Of a stretch of 64,000 nt of DNA, positions 19,041 through 29,512 are shown one piece after another. The stretch is from Vibrio panuliri (GTDB taxonomy: Bacteria; Pseudomonadota; Gammaproteobacteria; Enterobacterales; Vibrionaceae): the NCBI RefSeq assembly GCF_009938205.1, contig NZ_AP019654.1:434001-498000 (forward strand), given 5' to 3'. The position numbers and the translations under genes are program-made. Every line of letters starts with the position of its first letter. The first letter of the stretch is position 1. The notes beneath the pieces were generated by a model, which saw only the letters and a program-made list of their open reading frames with translations, did no database searches and was not told where the DNA came from.

Positions 19041-20549
19041 TTATTCTTCTGTCTCTTGGCCGCTGCGGTTCAACAGGAATTGGACAAGCATTGAGACCGG
19101 ACGACCCGTCGAGCCTTTTGCTGCGCCAGACTTCCAAGCTGTACCTGCGATATCAATGTGTGCCCAGTTATATTTCTTAGCAAACTTAGATAGGAAGCAG
19201 CCCGCAGTGATGGTACCTGCTGGTCGACCACCGATGTTTGCCATATCAGCAAACGGGCTCTTTAGCTGTTCGTGGTATTCGTCAGCCATTGGTAGACGCC
19301 ACGCACGGTCACTGGCTTGCTCTGAAGCATTGACTAGCTCGTGAGATAGTGGGTTGTGGTTTGATAGAACACCACTGATGTGATGACCTAGAGCAATCAC
19401 ACATGCGCCAGTGAGTGTTGCAACATCAATCACGCAATCTGGTTCAAAACGTTCAACGTAGGTGAGTGCATCACAAAGCACCAAACGACCTTCTGCGTCG
19501 GTGTTAAGCACTTCAACGGTTTGACCTGACATCGTCGTTAGAATATCACCTGGGCGATAAGCATTACTGCCTGGCATGTTTTCACAACCGGCGAGTACAC
19601 CGATAACGTTCAATGGTAGATTCAGTTTCGCCAGTGCTTTCATGGTGCCGAATACGGAAGCCGCACCACACATGTCGTACTTCATCTCGTCCATGCCTTC
19701 ACTTGGCTTAATTGAGATACCGCCAGAGTCGAAGGTTAGGCCTTTACCAACAAGAACAATCGGTTTTGCTTCTGGATCTGGATTACCTTTGTACTCGATG
19801 ATTGACATCATCGACTCGTTCTTAGAACCACGGCCAACGGCTAGGTATGAAGTCATACCCAGTTTTTCCATCTCTTGCTCACCAATGATTTTTGATGTGA
19901 TTGACTCATAATCATCGGCAAGGCGACGGGCTTGAGAGGCAAGGTAAGCAGGGTTAGCAACGTTTGGTGGCATGTTACCAAGATCTTTGGATGCTTTTAC
20001 GCCTGAAGCAACAGCAAGACCGTGTGCAATCGCACGTTCACCAAGGTTAAGCTCACGACGAGTTGGTACGTTGAACACTAGCTTGCGAAGTGGGCGACGA
20101 GTTTCCGGTTTAACGGTTTTGAACTGATCAAATGTGTACAAACCATCTTTAGTCGCTTCAACCGCTTGACGCACTTTCCAGTAAGTATCGCGTCCTTTTA
20201 CGTGTAGTTCTGTTAAGAAGCAAACCGCTTCCATTGAACCAGTTTCGTTTAGCGTGTTGATTGTTTTTTGAATGATTTCTTTATATTGACGTTCACCAAG
20301 CTCGCGCTCTTTACCACAGCCAACCAGCAATACACGCTCTGAAAGCACACCTGGTACTTGATGCAATAGCAACATTTGACCTGGTTTACCTTCTAAATCA
20401 CCGCGGCGAAGCAGTGAGCTGATATAGCCATCGCTGATTTTATCTAGTTGTTCGGCAACTGGAGAAAGGCGACGTGGCTCGAATACGCCCACGACGATAC
20501 AAGCGCTGCGTTGTTTCTCAGGGCTACCACTTTTTACACTGAACTCCAT
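19041..20549 (-). CDS. pepA: leucyl aminopeptidase A
   Basis: PepA is a di-metal M17 aminopeptidase that also acts as a DNA-binding partner in Xer recombination and carAB control in E. coli. The 502-residue protein (E. coli 503) has an N-terminal regulatory domain and the C-terminal catalytic domain with [15 protein letters not shown] and the signature [10 protein letters not shown], which carry the metal ligands. It is divergent from lptF across 193 bases. xerD is 5 kb away, so both parts of a PepA-assisted Xer system are nearby, although this is probably coincidence of core-gene order. Confidence 0.97.
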   Translation of the reverse strand: MEFSVKSGSPEKQRSACIVVGVFEPRRLSPVAEQLDKISDGYISSLLRRGDLEGKPGQMLLLHQVPGVLSERVLLVGCGKERELGERQYKEIIQKTINTLNETGSMEAVCFLTELHVKGRDTYWKVRQAVEATKDGLYTFDQFKTVKPETRRPLRKLVFNVPTRRELNLGERAIAHGLAVASGVKASKDLGNMPPNVANPAYLASQARRLADDYESITSKIIGEQEMEKLGMTSYLAVGRGSKNESMMSIIEYKGNPDPEAKPIVLVGKGLTFDSGGISIKPSEGMDEMKYDMCGAASVFGTMKALAKLNLPLNVIGVLAGCENMPGSNAYRPGDILTTMSGQTVEVLNTDAEGRLVLCDALTYVERFEPDCVIDVATLTGACVIALGHHISGVLSNHNPLSHELVNASEQASDRAWRLPMADEYHEQLKSPFADMANIGGRPAGTITAGCFLSKFAKKYNWAHIDIAGTAWKSGAAKGSTGRPVSMLVQFLLNRSGQETEE

Positions 20550-20742
20550 GCGTACTCCTACATCCTGAAGACAAATAGAACTAAATGTTAGATAATGCCT
20601 GCTTACTTGTTGATTCCTTAAACGGAACTACCTTTAAATTAAGCAAGCTAACACTCAGTTAGAAATTTTTAAAAATAAAGGGTTCAACGGGAAATTATAG
20701 TGATTCAATTAAAAAAACAAGTTTTGTATAGGTAATTTCAGC

Positions 20743-21846
20743 GTGATTATTGTTAGATATTTGATCCGCGAGACACTCAAAAGCCAATTTGCGATATTCT
20801 TTATCCTCTTTCTGGTGTTTTTGAGCCAAAAACTGATTCGTGTTTTGGCCGAGGCCTCTGATGGTGAAATTCCAGCTGGATTAGTGATGCACTACGTTGG
20901 CTTGAGTATGCCATCGATGGGCTTGCTAATGCTGCCTTTGAGTCTGTTCTTGGGGATCTTGCTTACCTTTGGGCGTCTGTATGCGGAAAGTGAAATTACC
21001 GTAATGAACGCGACGGGTATTGGTAATAAGTTTCTTATTCGTGCCGCGCTCTATTTGGCGGTGATCACTGGTGTAGCTGCGGGATTTAACGCTTTTGTGT
21101 TGTCACCGTATAGCCAAGAGAAGATCATTCAGCTTGAAGAAAAGATGCAAGCTGAAAACAGTGTTGATCTACTAAAAAAAGGTCACTTTCAAGGCACACC
21201 AGATGGTTCATCGATTGTCTTTATTGATGACATTGATGACGACAAGTTAGAGGGAGTATTTGTTGCTCAAATGCGCCCAAGAGACTCTATTTTGCCAAGT
21301 GTCGCTTTTGCTCAGTCAGGTGAAGTTAAAGAGTTGAGTGATGGGCGCCAAGTCATTCGAATGTTTGATGGTACTCGCTATGAAGGCGTACCAACACGCA
21401 TTGATTATATGGTGACTCAGTTTGAACAGTACCAAGGCGTTATCGGGCAAAGTGAAGTAAAACGCAAAGGTCGCGATTGGGAAGCGATTCCTACCATGGA
21501 TCTGTTTAAAAACCCGGATCCCAAAGCGCAAGCCGAATTGCAGTGGCGTATTTCACTGGTGGTTTGTATTCCATTGCTGACAATGTTAGTTGTGCCACTT
21601 TCTGCGGTGAACCCTCGCCAAGGACGCTTTGCGAAAATGGGACCTGCAATCTTGATTTATTTGGCTTATTTCCTTGCAATTAGTGCGACGAAATCAGCGT
21701 TAGAAGATGGCGCGATTCCGTCCTTTATCGGGATGTGGCCAATCAACTTTGCTTTGTTAGTGACCGCCGTGGCGATCAACTTAATGGATAGTATTCCAGT
21801 GCGACGCTTTAAAGATAAACTGAGACAAAAAAAGAAGGCAGCCTAA
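20743..21846 (+). CDS. lptF: LPS export ABC transporter permease LptF
   Basis: LptF and LptG form the membrane part of the LptB2FG exporter that extracts LPS from the inner membrane and passes it to LptC. The 367-residue protein has the YjgP/YjgQ pattern: two or three membrane helices at the N-terminus, a periplasmic beta-jellyroll (about 125-255) and three C-terminal helices. The start is GTG at 20743, giving MIIVRYLIRETL, which matches the family start. It is 3 bases before lptG and divergent from pepA. Confidence 0.95.
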   Translation: MIIVRYLIRETLKSQFAIFFILFLVFLSQKLIRVLAEASDGEIPAGLVMHYVGLSMPSMGLLMLPLSLFLGILLTFGRLYAESEITVMNATGIGNKFLIRAALYLAVITGVAAGFNAFVLSPYSQEKIIQLEEKMQAENSVDLLKKGHFQGTPDGSSIVFIDDIDDDKLEGVFVAQMRPRDSILPSVAFAQSGEVKELSDGRQVIRMFDGTRYEGVPTRIDYMVTQFEQYQGVIGQSEVKRKGRDWEAIPTMDLFKNPDPKAQAELQWRISLVVCIPLLTMLVVPLSAVNPRQGRFAKMGPAILIYLAYFLAISATKSALEDGAIPSFIGMWPINFALLVTAVAINLMDSIPVRRFKDKLRQKKKAA

Positions 21847-21849
21847 GTC

Positions 21850-22920
21850 GTGTTTAAGATTTTAGACCTTTACATCGGTAGAACGATTATTGCGACCTCC
21901 TCATTGGTACTGGCTACCTTTGTCGGGCTTTCTGCCATCATCAAGTATGTAGAACAGTTGCGTAAAGTTGGCGAAGGTACCTATGACCTATTGCAAGCGC
22001 TGTTGTTCGTATTGCTCAGTATTCCACGCGATATCGAGATGTTTTTCCCGATGGCAGCGTTGCTTGGCGCGTTGATTGGTTTGGGAATGTTAGCATCCAG
22101 TTCAGAGCTCGTGGTGATGCAAGCGGCAGGCTTTTCTAAGTTGGATATCGGTCTATCTGTGTTGAAAACCGCAGTACCTCTGATGATCATTGTGACCTTG
22201 CTTGGTCAGTGGGGGGCTCCTCAGGCGCAAAAAATGGCCCGTGACCTTCGTGCATTTGCCACTTCAAACGGCGCGATTATGTCAGTGAGGACGGGTGTCT
22301 GGGCACGTGATGCCAATGATTTTATCTTTATTGGTAAGATTGAAGACGACAAACTATACGGCCTAAATATGTGGCGCTTTGATGAGCAAAAGAAGCTAAC
22401 CAAAGTATTTTTTGCTAAAGAGGTTGAATACTCGGCTGATAACCAGTGGGTAATGAAAGATGTTGAAGTATCGAATATGGATAACGATGTACAACTTTCT
22501 AAAACTCAGTTGCCTGAGTATCGTTGGACTACATCATTGGAGCCGGACAAGCTGGCCGTCGTGACGGTTAAACCTGAAGAGTTATCCTTAAGTGGTCTGT
22601 ATGATTACGTGGATTATTTGAAAGCCTCTGAGCAGGATGCTTCTCGTTATGAGCTAGCTTTCTGGCGTAAAGTGACGCAGCCATTTTCGATTGCTGTGAT
22701 GATGTTGATGGCGTTGTCATTTATCTTTGGTCCATTGCGAAGTGTGACCATGGGCGCGCGGATTTTATCTGGCGTGGTGGCTGGATTTACGTTCTATATC
22801 TCTAGTGAGTTTTTCGGGCCATTAAGTTTGGTATACAACATTCCACCGGCTTTTGGCGCGATAATGCCAAGTATTGTGTTCCTTTCCATCGCGGTGATGT
22901 TACTCAGACGGAAGCTCTAA
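21850..22920 (+). CDS. lptG: LPS export ABC transporter permease LptG
   Basis: LptG pairs with LptF in the LPS exporter. The 356-residue protein starts with GTG (MFKILDLYIGRTII) and shows the same layout as LptF: N-terminal helices, a periplasmic jellyroll from about 125 to 260, and three C-terminal helices with ILSGVVAGFTFYISSE. Only 3 bases separate it from lptF, which indicates translational coupling. With lptD at the left end of the window, two separate parts of the LPS transport bridge are encoded here. Confidence 0.95.
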   Translation: MFKILDLYIGRTIIATSSLVLATFVGLSAIIKYVEQLRKVGEGTYDLLQALLFVLLSIPRDIEMFFPMAALLGALIGLGMLASSSELVVMQAAGFSKLDIGLSVLKTAVPLMIIVTLLGQWGAPQAQKMARDLRAFATSNGAIMSVRTGVWARDANDFIFIGKIEDDKLYGLNMWRFDEQKKLTKVFFAKEVEYSADNQWVMKDVEVSNMDNDVQLSKTQLPEYRWTTSLEPDKLAVVTVKPEELSLSGLYDYVDYLKASEQDASRYELAFWRKVTQPFSIAVMMLMALSFIFGPLRSVTMGARILSGVVAGFTFYISSEFFGPLSLVYNIPPAFGAIMPSIVFLSIAVMLLRRKL

Positions 22921-22927
22921 AATAAGC

Positions 22928-22953
22928 AACGCCCTCTTATCGAGGGCGTTTTA
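22928..22953 (+). terminator. terminator of lptFG
   Basis: Arms AACGCCCTC and GAGGGCGTT around a 5-base loop, followed by TTT. It lies 8 bases past the lptG stop. Confidence 0.82.
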
Positions 22954-22975
22954 CTATCTAGAGTACGCGATCTGT

Positions 22976-23098
22976 TTAGTCAAAATCGCCGTGCACTTTA
23001 CGGTTGAGATCGTCAGCGACAGATTTCACACCTTCATCAAAGGTCGCGCAGCCAGATAGAGCGAGAAACGCTAAAATTACCGCGAGGTATTTTTTCAT
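22976..23098 (-). CDS. small lipoprotein, 40 residues
   Basis: A 40-codon frame starts MKKYLAVILAFLALSGC: two lysines, a hydrophobic stretch and a lipobox LSGC with the acylated cysteine at residue 17. The mature part is only 24 residues (CATFDEGVKSVADDLN onward, ending in HGDFD), charged and probably helical. Asp is not at +2 (Ala follows Cys), so outer-membrane sorting is expected. It sits alone between the lptFG terminator and nadC. I do not recognise the family; it resembles entericidin-sized lipoproteins in size only. Codon pattern and signal are convincing enough to call it a gene. Confidence 0.75.
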   Translation of the reverse strand: MKKYLAVILAFLALSGCATFDEGVKSVADDLNRKVHGDFD

Positions 23099-23161
23099 TA
23101 TCAGATCCTTGGCAAAGCAGTGTAATGATAGAGCATAAACTAATATCGACTTGTTTTTAAG

Positions 23162-23192
23162 ATATTAAAAAGGCTACTCCCAAGAGTAGCCT
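23162..23192 (-). terminator. terminator of nadC
   Basis: On the minus strand AGGCTACTC and GAGTAGCCT pair around a 4-base loop and are followed by TTTTTAATATC. It lies 21 bases past the nadC stop. Confidence 0.85.
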
Positions 23193-23212
23193 GAGCGAAC
23201 GTAGAACCTGCT

Positions 23213-24166
<954 letters not shown>

Positions 24167-24234
24167 TTAATCTCGCATTTTAATGGCAAAAAGTTAAAAT
24201 TAACCCCTGTTTATGGATGGTGAGAAAGCACTCA

Positions 24235-24777
24235 ATGATAGATTCTCAAGGTTGGTACAAACAAGCCCGTCATGTCCCGTCGCCTTTTTTTGATCAGCGC
24301 AGCGACAAGCAAGATATCTCGCTATTGGTGATTCATAATATCAGCTTGCCACCCGGTCAGTTTGGCGGTCCATACATTGAGCAGTTTTTTCTTGGCAATC
24401 TTGACCCTGAAGAGCATCCATTTTTCCGCGTGATCCACACGATGGGGGTGTCAGCGCACTGTTTGATCCGCCGTGATGGTGAAATAGTGCAATTTGTCTC
24501 GTTTCTTGACCGTGCTTGGCATGCGGGTGCCTCCAGTTTTGCTGGGCGTGAGCGCTGCAATGATTATTCGATTGGGATTGAAATGGAAGGCAGTGACTAT
24601 GTCGCCTATACCGATGAGCAATATCAAGCACTCACCACACTGACACAGAGCTTAATGATGCGCTATCCACAGATTACGATTCCACGCATTACTGGACACC
24701 AATATATTGCGCCGCTGCGTAAGACTGATCCGGGGTTGGTATTTGATTGGACAAGATATAGAGATGCGCTGCGCTAA
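24235..24777 (+). CDS. ampD: 1,6-anhydro-N-acetylmuramyl-L-alanine amidase AmpD
   Basis: AmpD is the cytoplasmic zinc amidase that removes the peptide from anhydro-muropeptides in cell-wall recycling; its loss derepresses ampC in species with AmpR. The 180-residue product has the zinc histidine in LLVIHNISLP (about residue 32) and the C-terminal GHQYIAPLRKTDPG carrying the second histidine and the aspartate. No signal peptide is present, which fits cytoplasmic AmpD. I start it at 24235 (MIDSQGWYKQA); an in-frame ATG at 24217 lacks a binding site. A tandem heptamer array begins on the base after the stop codon. Confidence 0.95.
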   Translation: MIDSQGWYKQARHVPSPFFDQRSDKQDISLLVIHNISLPPGQFGGPYIEQFFLGNLDPEEHPFFRVIHTMGVSAHCLIRRDGEIVQFVSFLDRAWHAGASSFAGRERCNDYSIGIEMEGSDYVAYTDEQYQALTTLTQSLMMRYPQITIPRITGHQYIAPLRKTDPGLVFDWTRYRDALR

Positions 24778-24889
24778 GAATTGAGAATTGAGAATTGAGA
24801 ATTGAGAATTGAGAATTGAGAATTGAGAATTGAGAATTGAGAATTGAGAAGTGAGAAGTGAGAAGTGAGAAGTGAGAAGTGAGAAGTGA
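24778..24889. repeat. tandem heptanucleotide repeat array (16 units)
   Basis: Ten uninterrupted copies of GAATTGA (24778-24847) are followed by six copies of the one-base variant GAAGTGA (24848-24889). The array starts on the base after the ampD stop codon. Such perfect short tandem repeats change copy number by slipped-strand pairing. Being outside the coding frame it cannot phase-shift ampD, but it could alter mRNA 3-prime structure. The two homogeneous blocks imply that each expanded from one unit. Confidence 0.97.
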
Positions 24890-25009
24890 GAGGGGAAGAG
24901 TTTGGATGCGAGAGGTTGAGATTTTATGTCGCGAGTTTCCTCGCGACTCTCGAAGCTTGGGTTAAAAACGCAAGCGTTCCCGACTCTCGCAGTGAAGCGT
25001 TTTTAAATC
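24890..25009. other. inverted-repeat-rich spacer between ampD repeats and fldB
   Basis: GTCGCGAG and CTCGCGAC (24929-24948) form a stem with a 4-base loop. AAAAACGC (24964-24971) and GCGTTTTT (24997-25004) can pair over a larger loop, and AACGC-AA-GCGTT (24967-24978) offers a competing short hairpin. CGACTCTCG occurs twice. On the minus strand the last stem followed by T residues could terminate fldB. The compact palindromes suggest a dispersed intergenic repeat, but other copies would be needed to say so. Confidence 0.5.
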
Positions 25010-25534
25010 TTATAAAGATTCGTGATATTCGGTGAGCACTTGCTCAATCCAAGTAGCAATACGCTCGTCGCTGAGATCGTATTGTGAATCTTCATCAAGC
25101 GCTAAGCCAACAAACATGCTGCCATCTTCCGTTAACGCTTTAGAAGCTTCGAACTGATACTGTTCATCGTTCGGCCAGTAACCAATCACCGTTGCGCCCG
25201 CGAGTTTGACTTGCTCATGCAGAAGGCCCATTGCATCAAGGTACCACTCTCCATAGCCTTCTTGATCGCCTAAACCAAACAGTGCCACGGTTTTTCCTTG
25301 TAGTGACACCGTGCCAATAGTCTCCCAAATCGCTTGCCAATCTTCTTGGATTTCGCCGAAATCCCATGTTGAGATCCCGAGTAATAACAGATCGTAGTCT
25401 GCCATTGTTTCTAATGGTGTTTCTTTTACATTGTGAATGTCGACCAACTCTTCACCAATGATGGCGCGCATCTTCTCTGCTGCCATTTCGGTGTAGCAAG
25501 TGGTTGAACCATAAAATAGACCGATTTTCATCAT
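25010..25534 (-). CDS. fldB: flavodoxin FldB
   Basis: The 174-residue protein is a long-chain flavodoxin, an FMN-binding low-potential electron carrier. The phosphate loop GSTTCYTE follows GLFY at the N-terminus, and ISTWDFGE and [12 protein letters not shown] supply the isoalloxazine-stacking aromatic residues. Closeness to E. coli FldB ([22 protein letters not shown]) and the neighbouring xerD-dsbC-recJ order both support FldB over FldA. Divergent from xerD across 154 bases. Two adjacent ATG codons leave the start uncertain by one residue. Confidence 0.93.
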   Translation of the reverse strand: MMKIGLFYGSTTCYTEMAAEKMRAIIGEELVDIHNVKETPLETMADYDLLLLGISTWDFGEIQEDWQAIWETIGTVSLQGKTVALFGLGDQEGYGEWYLDAMGLLHEQVKLAGATVIGYWPNDEQYQFEASKALTEDGSMFVGLALDEDSQYDLSDERIATWIEQVLTEYHESL

Positions 25535-25688
25535 TGTGTATCTTTGTTATTGAGCGGTTGGCGAATTCTAACCATAAAACGATCAGCTTTGCAGTGAATA
25601 TCGGTGGAAAATGAGTTTTTTATGGCTTTGTTTGCTGTATGCATTTACAGTAACGATAAATAGAGAACACCAGAATTAGAGAGTTATT

Positions 25689-26597
25689 GTGTCAGAATTT
25701 GTCTCGCCCGATCACGGTATTGTTGAACAGTTTCTGGATGCGATGTGGATGGAACGTGGTCTTTCAGAGAATACGCTCTCTTCTTACCGCACCGATTTAG
25801 TCAAGCTATTGGCTTGGATGCAAGAGCACAATTATCGACTCGACTTTATTAGCTTATCTGGTTTGCAGGAGTACCAAACTTGGTTAGTTGACCAAGACTA
25901 CAAGCAAACATCACGAGCAAGAATGTTGTCGGCAATTCGACGACTGTTTCAGTATCTACATCGAGAAAAGATTCGAAGTGACGATCCAAGTGCGTTGCTG
26001 GTGAGCCCTAAGTTGCCTAAACGACTGCCCAAAGATCTGACTGAAACACAAGTGGATGCTTTGCTTAATGCACCGGACCCAAATGATGCAATGGAGTTAC
26101 GCGACAAAGCAATGCTTGAGTTGCTCTACGCGACTGGGCTGCGTGTGACTGAGTTGGTGAGTTTAACCATGGAAAATATCAGTTTACGCCAAGGCGTTGT
26201 GCGCGTCACAGGTAAAGGTGGTAAAGAGCGTTTGGTGCCAATGGGTGAAAACGCGATTGAGTGGATTGAAACTTTTCTGCAGCAAGGACGGTCTGAGTTA
26301 CTTGGGGAGCAAACCTCGGATGTGGTTTTCCCCAGTAAACGTGCGCGACAGATGACCCGTCAGACGTTTTGGCATCGTATCAAGTACTATGCGGTCATTG
26401 CGGGAATCGATACCGAGTTACTCTCTCCTCACGTTTTGCGCCACGCCTTTGCTACGCACTTGCTAAACTATGGCGCAGATCTCCGTGTTGTGCAGATGTT
26501 GCTTGGACATAGTGACTTGTCGACGACACAAATTTATACTCACGTCGCAACTGAGCGATTGAAGCAGCTTCATAGCGAACACCACCCAAGGGCATAA
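25689..26597 (+). CDS. xerD: site-specific tyrosine recombinase XerD
   Basis: XerD, with XerC, resolves chromosome dimers at dif. The 302-residue protein has the N-terminal SAM-like DNA-binding domain and a C-terminal catalytic domain with the full set of active-site residues: R152, K176, H248, R251, H274 and Y283. It starts with GTG (MSEFVSPDHG). The order fldB-xerD-dsbC-recJ is conserved with E. coli, which distinguishes XerD from XerC. No dif site is visible in the window. Confidence 0.96.
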   Translation: MSEFVSPDHGIVEQFLDAMWMERGLSENTLSSYRTDLVKLLAWMQEHNYRLDFISLSGLQEYQTWLVDQDYKQTSRARMLSAIRRLFQYLHREKIRSDDPSALLVSPKLPKRLPKDLTETQVDALLNAPDPNDAMELRDKAMLELLYATGLRVTELVSLTMENISLRQGVVRVTGKGGKERLVPMGENAIEWIETFLQQGRSELLGEQTSDVVFPSKRARQMTRQTFWHRIKYYAVIAGIDTELLSPHVLRHAFATHLLNYGADLRVVQMLLGHSDLSTTQIYTHVATERLKQLHSEHHPRA

Positions 26598-26631
26598 GCC
26601 TTTGCTTTGGCAACTACTTAAGGTGAAAACA

Positions 26632-27378
26632 ATGAGCGTATTACGCCGAATGACATTACTTGCACTGCCATTTTTAGCAGTCTCTTCTTTTGCAAGCGCG
26701 AGTGTTGACAGTGATTTTAACAAAGCTGAGCTCACAGAGCGTTTTGCTAAACTTGGTCTACAAGTTGACGACGTAGTACCTGCCGATATTAACGGCTTGG
26801 TTGAAATTCAAACTAACGGCGGAGTTCTATTTGCTTCACCAGATGGACAGTATTTCTTGGCAGGAACGCTTTATAAGCTCGATCAAAATGGTCAGTATCA
26901 AGATGTACTTGCACAGCGCCAAGCGCCAATTAATGCCGCTAAAATTGAGGCGATGAAAGACTCAACTATTGAGTTTAAAGCGAAAGATGAAAAATACGTG
27001 GTGACGGTATTTACTGACATCACTTGTGGCTATTGCGTAAAACTACACAATGAAATGCAAGACTATAACGATCTTGGCATTACTGTGCGCTATATGGCAT
27101 TCCCTCGTCAGGGACCTGTAGGCGGTGTTGCAGATCAAATGGCTTCTATCTGGTGTGCCGACGATCAACAAGCAGCGATGCATGATGGTAAAGTTAACCG
27201 TAAGTTCCCGGCAAAAGGTGAGAACTTTGCTCAGTGTCAGGATACTATCCAGAAGCAATATATGTTAGGTCGCGAACTTGGTATTAGTGGCACGCCAGCG
27301 ATTTTCTTACCGAGTGGTGAGATGGTAGGTGGCTATCTACCCGCTGAGCAGTTACTGAAACGACTAGAACAGAAATAA
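26632..27378 (+). CDS. dsbC: periplasmic disulfide isomerase DsbC
   Basis: DsbC rearranges wrong disulfides in the periplasm and is kept reduced by DsbD. The 248-residue precursor has a signal peptide (cleavage likely after ASA, residue 23), an N-terminal dimerisation domain, and a thioredoxin fold with the active site CGYC at 132-135. A cis-proline motif is present near the C-terminus (GTPA). An in-frame TTG ten codons upstream is rejected because AAGGTG precedes the ATG at 26632 and the signal peptide starts there. It follows xerD by 34 bases, so the two are likely cotranscribed. Confidence 0.95.
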   Translation: MSVLRRMTLLALPFLAVSSFASASVDSDFNKAELTERFAKLGLQVDDVVPADINGLVEIQTNGGVLFASPDGQYFLAGTLYKLDQNGQYQDVLAQRQAPINAAKIEAMKDSTIEFKAKDEKYVVTVFTDITCGYCVKLHNEMQDYNDLGITVRYMAFPRQGPVGGVADQMASIWCADDQQAAMHDGKVNRKFPAKGENFAQCQDTIQKQYMLGRELGISGTPAIFLPSGEMVGGYLPAEQLLKRLEQK

Positions 27379-27419
27379 CCTAAGGAAATAGGCTCGATAG
27401 AGCCTATTTTTATTTTGAT

Positions 27420-29159
27420 ATGATAGAAATTCAACGCCGTCCTGAGCAAGACACATCACTGCTGCCTGATACCATAGCACCACTGCTCAAGCGTATTTAT
27501 TTGTCGCGTGGTATTACTTCTGTTGAGCAACTCGAAACGGGTGCTCGCGGTCTGCACTCATTTCAGAAATTGCACGGTATCCAGCTAGCGGTGGAATTGC
27601 TGTTTGAAGCAATAAAAACCAACCAGCGCATTATTGTGGTGGGAGACTTTGATGCCGACGGTGCAACCAGTTCGGCGTTGTCGGTTCTTGCTTTGCGCAT
27701 GCTTGGCAGTAGTAATGTTGACTACTTGGTGCCTAATCGCTTTGAAGATGGCTATGGATTGAGTCCAGAAGTTGTTGATCAGGCGATTGAACTTGGTGCT
27801 CAAGTGATCATGACTGTCGATAACGGTGTATCTTCAATTGAAGGAGTGCGTTATGCCAAAGAGAAGGGCTTACAAGTTTTAGTGACTGATCACCATTTGC
27901 CAGGCTCTGAGCTACCGAATGCTGATGCAATGGTTAACCCTAACTTACAAGAGTGTGCCTTTCCCTCTAAATCACTAGCGGGTGTTGGTGTGGCTTTTTA
28001 TCTGATGATGGCACTGTGTGTTCATATGCGTAATTTGGGTTGGTTCCAACAACAAGGCAAACCAGAGCCTAAATTGATGGAACTGATCGATCTCGTCGCG
28101 CTGGGCACGGTTGCTGATGTCGTCGCATTAGATGAAAACAACCGTATTCTGGTACATCAAGGTTTGCAACGTATCCGTGCGGGGTTGGCTCGCCCGGGTA
28201 TTCAAGCATTAATCGAAGTGGCTAAAAAAGATGCCAGCCGTTTAGTTGCCTCTGATTTTGGTTTTGCTCTTGGTCCTCGAATTAATGCTGCAGGGCGTTT
28301 GGATGACATGTCATTTGGCGTTGAGTTGCTGCTCAGTAACAATATTCATGCTGCGCGTCGTATGGCAAGTGAGTTGGATGGCTTGAACCAAACTCGCAAA
28401 GAGATCGAAGAGGGCATGAAGCAGGAAGCGATGGCATTTTGTGAGCGCCTTCAGTTTGGAGAAAATGCGGCATTACCCTACGGGTTAGTCTTGTTTCAAA
28501 GGGATTGGCACCAAGGGGTAATAGGTATTCTTGCATCACGGATTAAAGAGAAGTTCCATCGTCCAGTCATCGCCTTTGCTGATGGTGGCGATGGCGTGAT
28601 TAAAGGATCTTGTCGTTCAATTCCCGGCTTGCATATGCGCGATACGCTTGATCGTATTGATACTCAAAATCCGGGGTTAATTATTAAGTTTGGTGGTCAT
28701 GCTATGGCGGCAGGTCTATCGATTGAAGAGAACAACTTTGAACGTTTTGCCAAGCTGTTTGACGAGGCGGTTAAGTGTGAATTGGATGAAGCGGCACTAA
28801 AAGGTGTGATTCTTTCTGATGGCGAACTAAAACCGGAAGAGTTTTCAATGCACGTTGCGCAAATGCTTCGAGCCGGTGGGCCATGGGGGCAAGCATTTCC
28901 AGAGCCCGTATTTGACGGCGAGTTTAAAGTACTGCATCAAAAATTAGTCGGAGAAAAACACTTAAAACTGATGCTGGAACCTTTGTTTAAAGGTCACCCG
29001 ACTAACATTATGCTGGATGGCATTGCTTTTAATGTAGACCTACGTCGTTGGCCGGATGCATCGGTAAAAACAGTGCATCTAGCTTATAAACTTGATGTTA
29101 ACGAGTTCAGAGGTAATCAATCACTGCAGTTACTGATTGATGCCATTGAGGCCAAATAA
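27420..29159 (+). CDS. recJ: single-strand-specific 5-prime to 3-prime exonuclease RecJ
   Basis: RecJ degrades single-stranded DNA in RecF-pathway recombination and mismatch repair. The 579-residue protein (E. coli 577) has the DHH superfamily motifs: GDFDADGATS near residue 78, TVDNGVSS, VTDHHLPG (the DHH), and the DHHA1 motif GGHAMAAGLS. It is 42 bases downstream of dsbC, probably in one operon with xerD and dsbC. Confidence 0.96.
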   Translation: MIEIQRRPEQDTSLLPDTIAPLLKRIYLSRGITSVEQLETGARGLHSFQKLHGIQLAVELLFEAIKTNQRIIVVGDFDADGATSSALSVLALRMLGSSNVDYLVPNRFEDGYGLSPEVVDQAIELGAQVIMTVDNGVSSIEGVRYAKEKGLQVLVTDHHLPGSELPNADAMVNPNLQECAFPSKSLAGVGVAFYLMMALCVHMRNLGWFQQQGKPEPKLMELIDLVALGTVADVVALDENNRILVHQGLQRIRAGLARPGIQALIEVAKKDASRLVASDFGFALGPRINAAGRLDDMSFGVELLLSNNIHAARRMASELDGLNQTRKEIEEGMKQEAMAFCERLQFGENAALPYGLVLFQRDWHQGVIGILASRIKEKFHRPVIAFADGGDGVIKGSCRSIPGLHMRDTLDRIDTQNPGLIIKFGGHAMAAGLSIEENNFERFAKLFDEAVKCELDEAALKGVILSDGELKPEEFSMHVAQMLRAGGPWGQAFPEPVFDGEFKVLHQKLVGEKHLKLMLEPLFKGHPTNIMLDGIAFNVDLRRWPDASVKTVHLAYKLDVNEFRGNQSLQLLIDAIEAK

Positions 29160-29171
29160 AAACGATGAACC

Positions 29172-29205
29172 CAACGTTTTATTTTATATAAAGCGTTGAA
29201 TTTTA
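29172..29205 (+). terminator. AT-rich terminator of recJ
   Basis: CAACGTTTTAT and ATAAAGCGTTG pair with one G-T over a 5-base loop, followed by AATTTTATA. It starts 13 bases past the recJ stop. The stem is long but AT-rich, so efficiency is uncertain. Confidence 0.55.
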
Positions 29206-29376
29206 TATAAAATAAAGGGAAATTTTTCTTGTTGACGTCCAATTGTTGCAAAAGTGGTATTACTTTTCTTTCCAAAATAACTCTATATTTTTCAATAAAT
29301 CTTCATTTTTCCATAAAACTTACCAATTAAAGCGTGATCGCTAGCACGTCTTACTCCCTCCTGTTTATATTTTGTA

Positions 29377-29391
29377 ATTGGTAAGACCAAT
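29377..29391. promoter_or_regulatory. PdhR operator, distal
   Basis: ATTGGT-AAG-ACCAAT matches the PdhR box (ATTGGT-N3-ACCAAT) perfectly. It lies 163 bases upstream of pdhR. Confidence 0.85.
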
Positions 29392-29512
29392 ATCATTGCC
29401 TTATTTCTTAACTATTGTTAATGGTTTGTTGCTGTTAACCCTGTTCTATGATTTAGGTCAATTTTTGGCTGGAACTTGCGTCGCAAATATGTTAATTTCT
29501 ACGCCATTGAAA

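Noticed and set aside
24778..24889. Heptamer array as a CRISPR
   Set aside because: The units are 7 bases with no spacers and no cas genes nearby; it is a simple tandem repeat.
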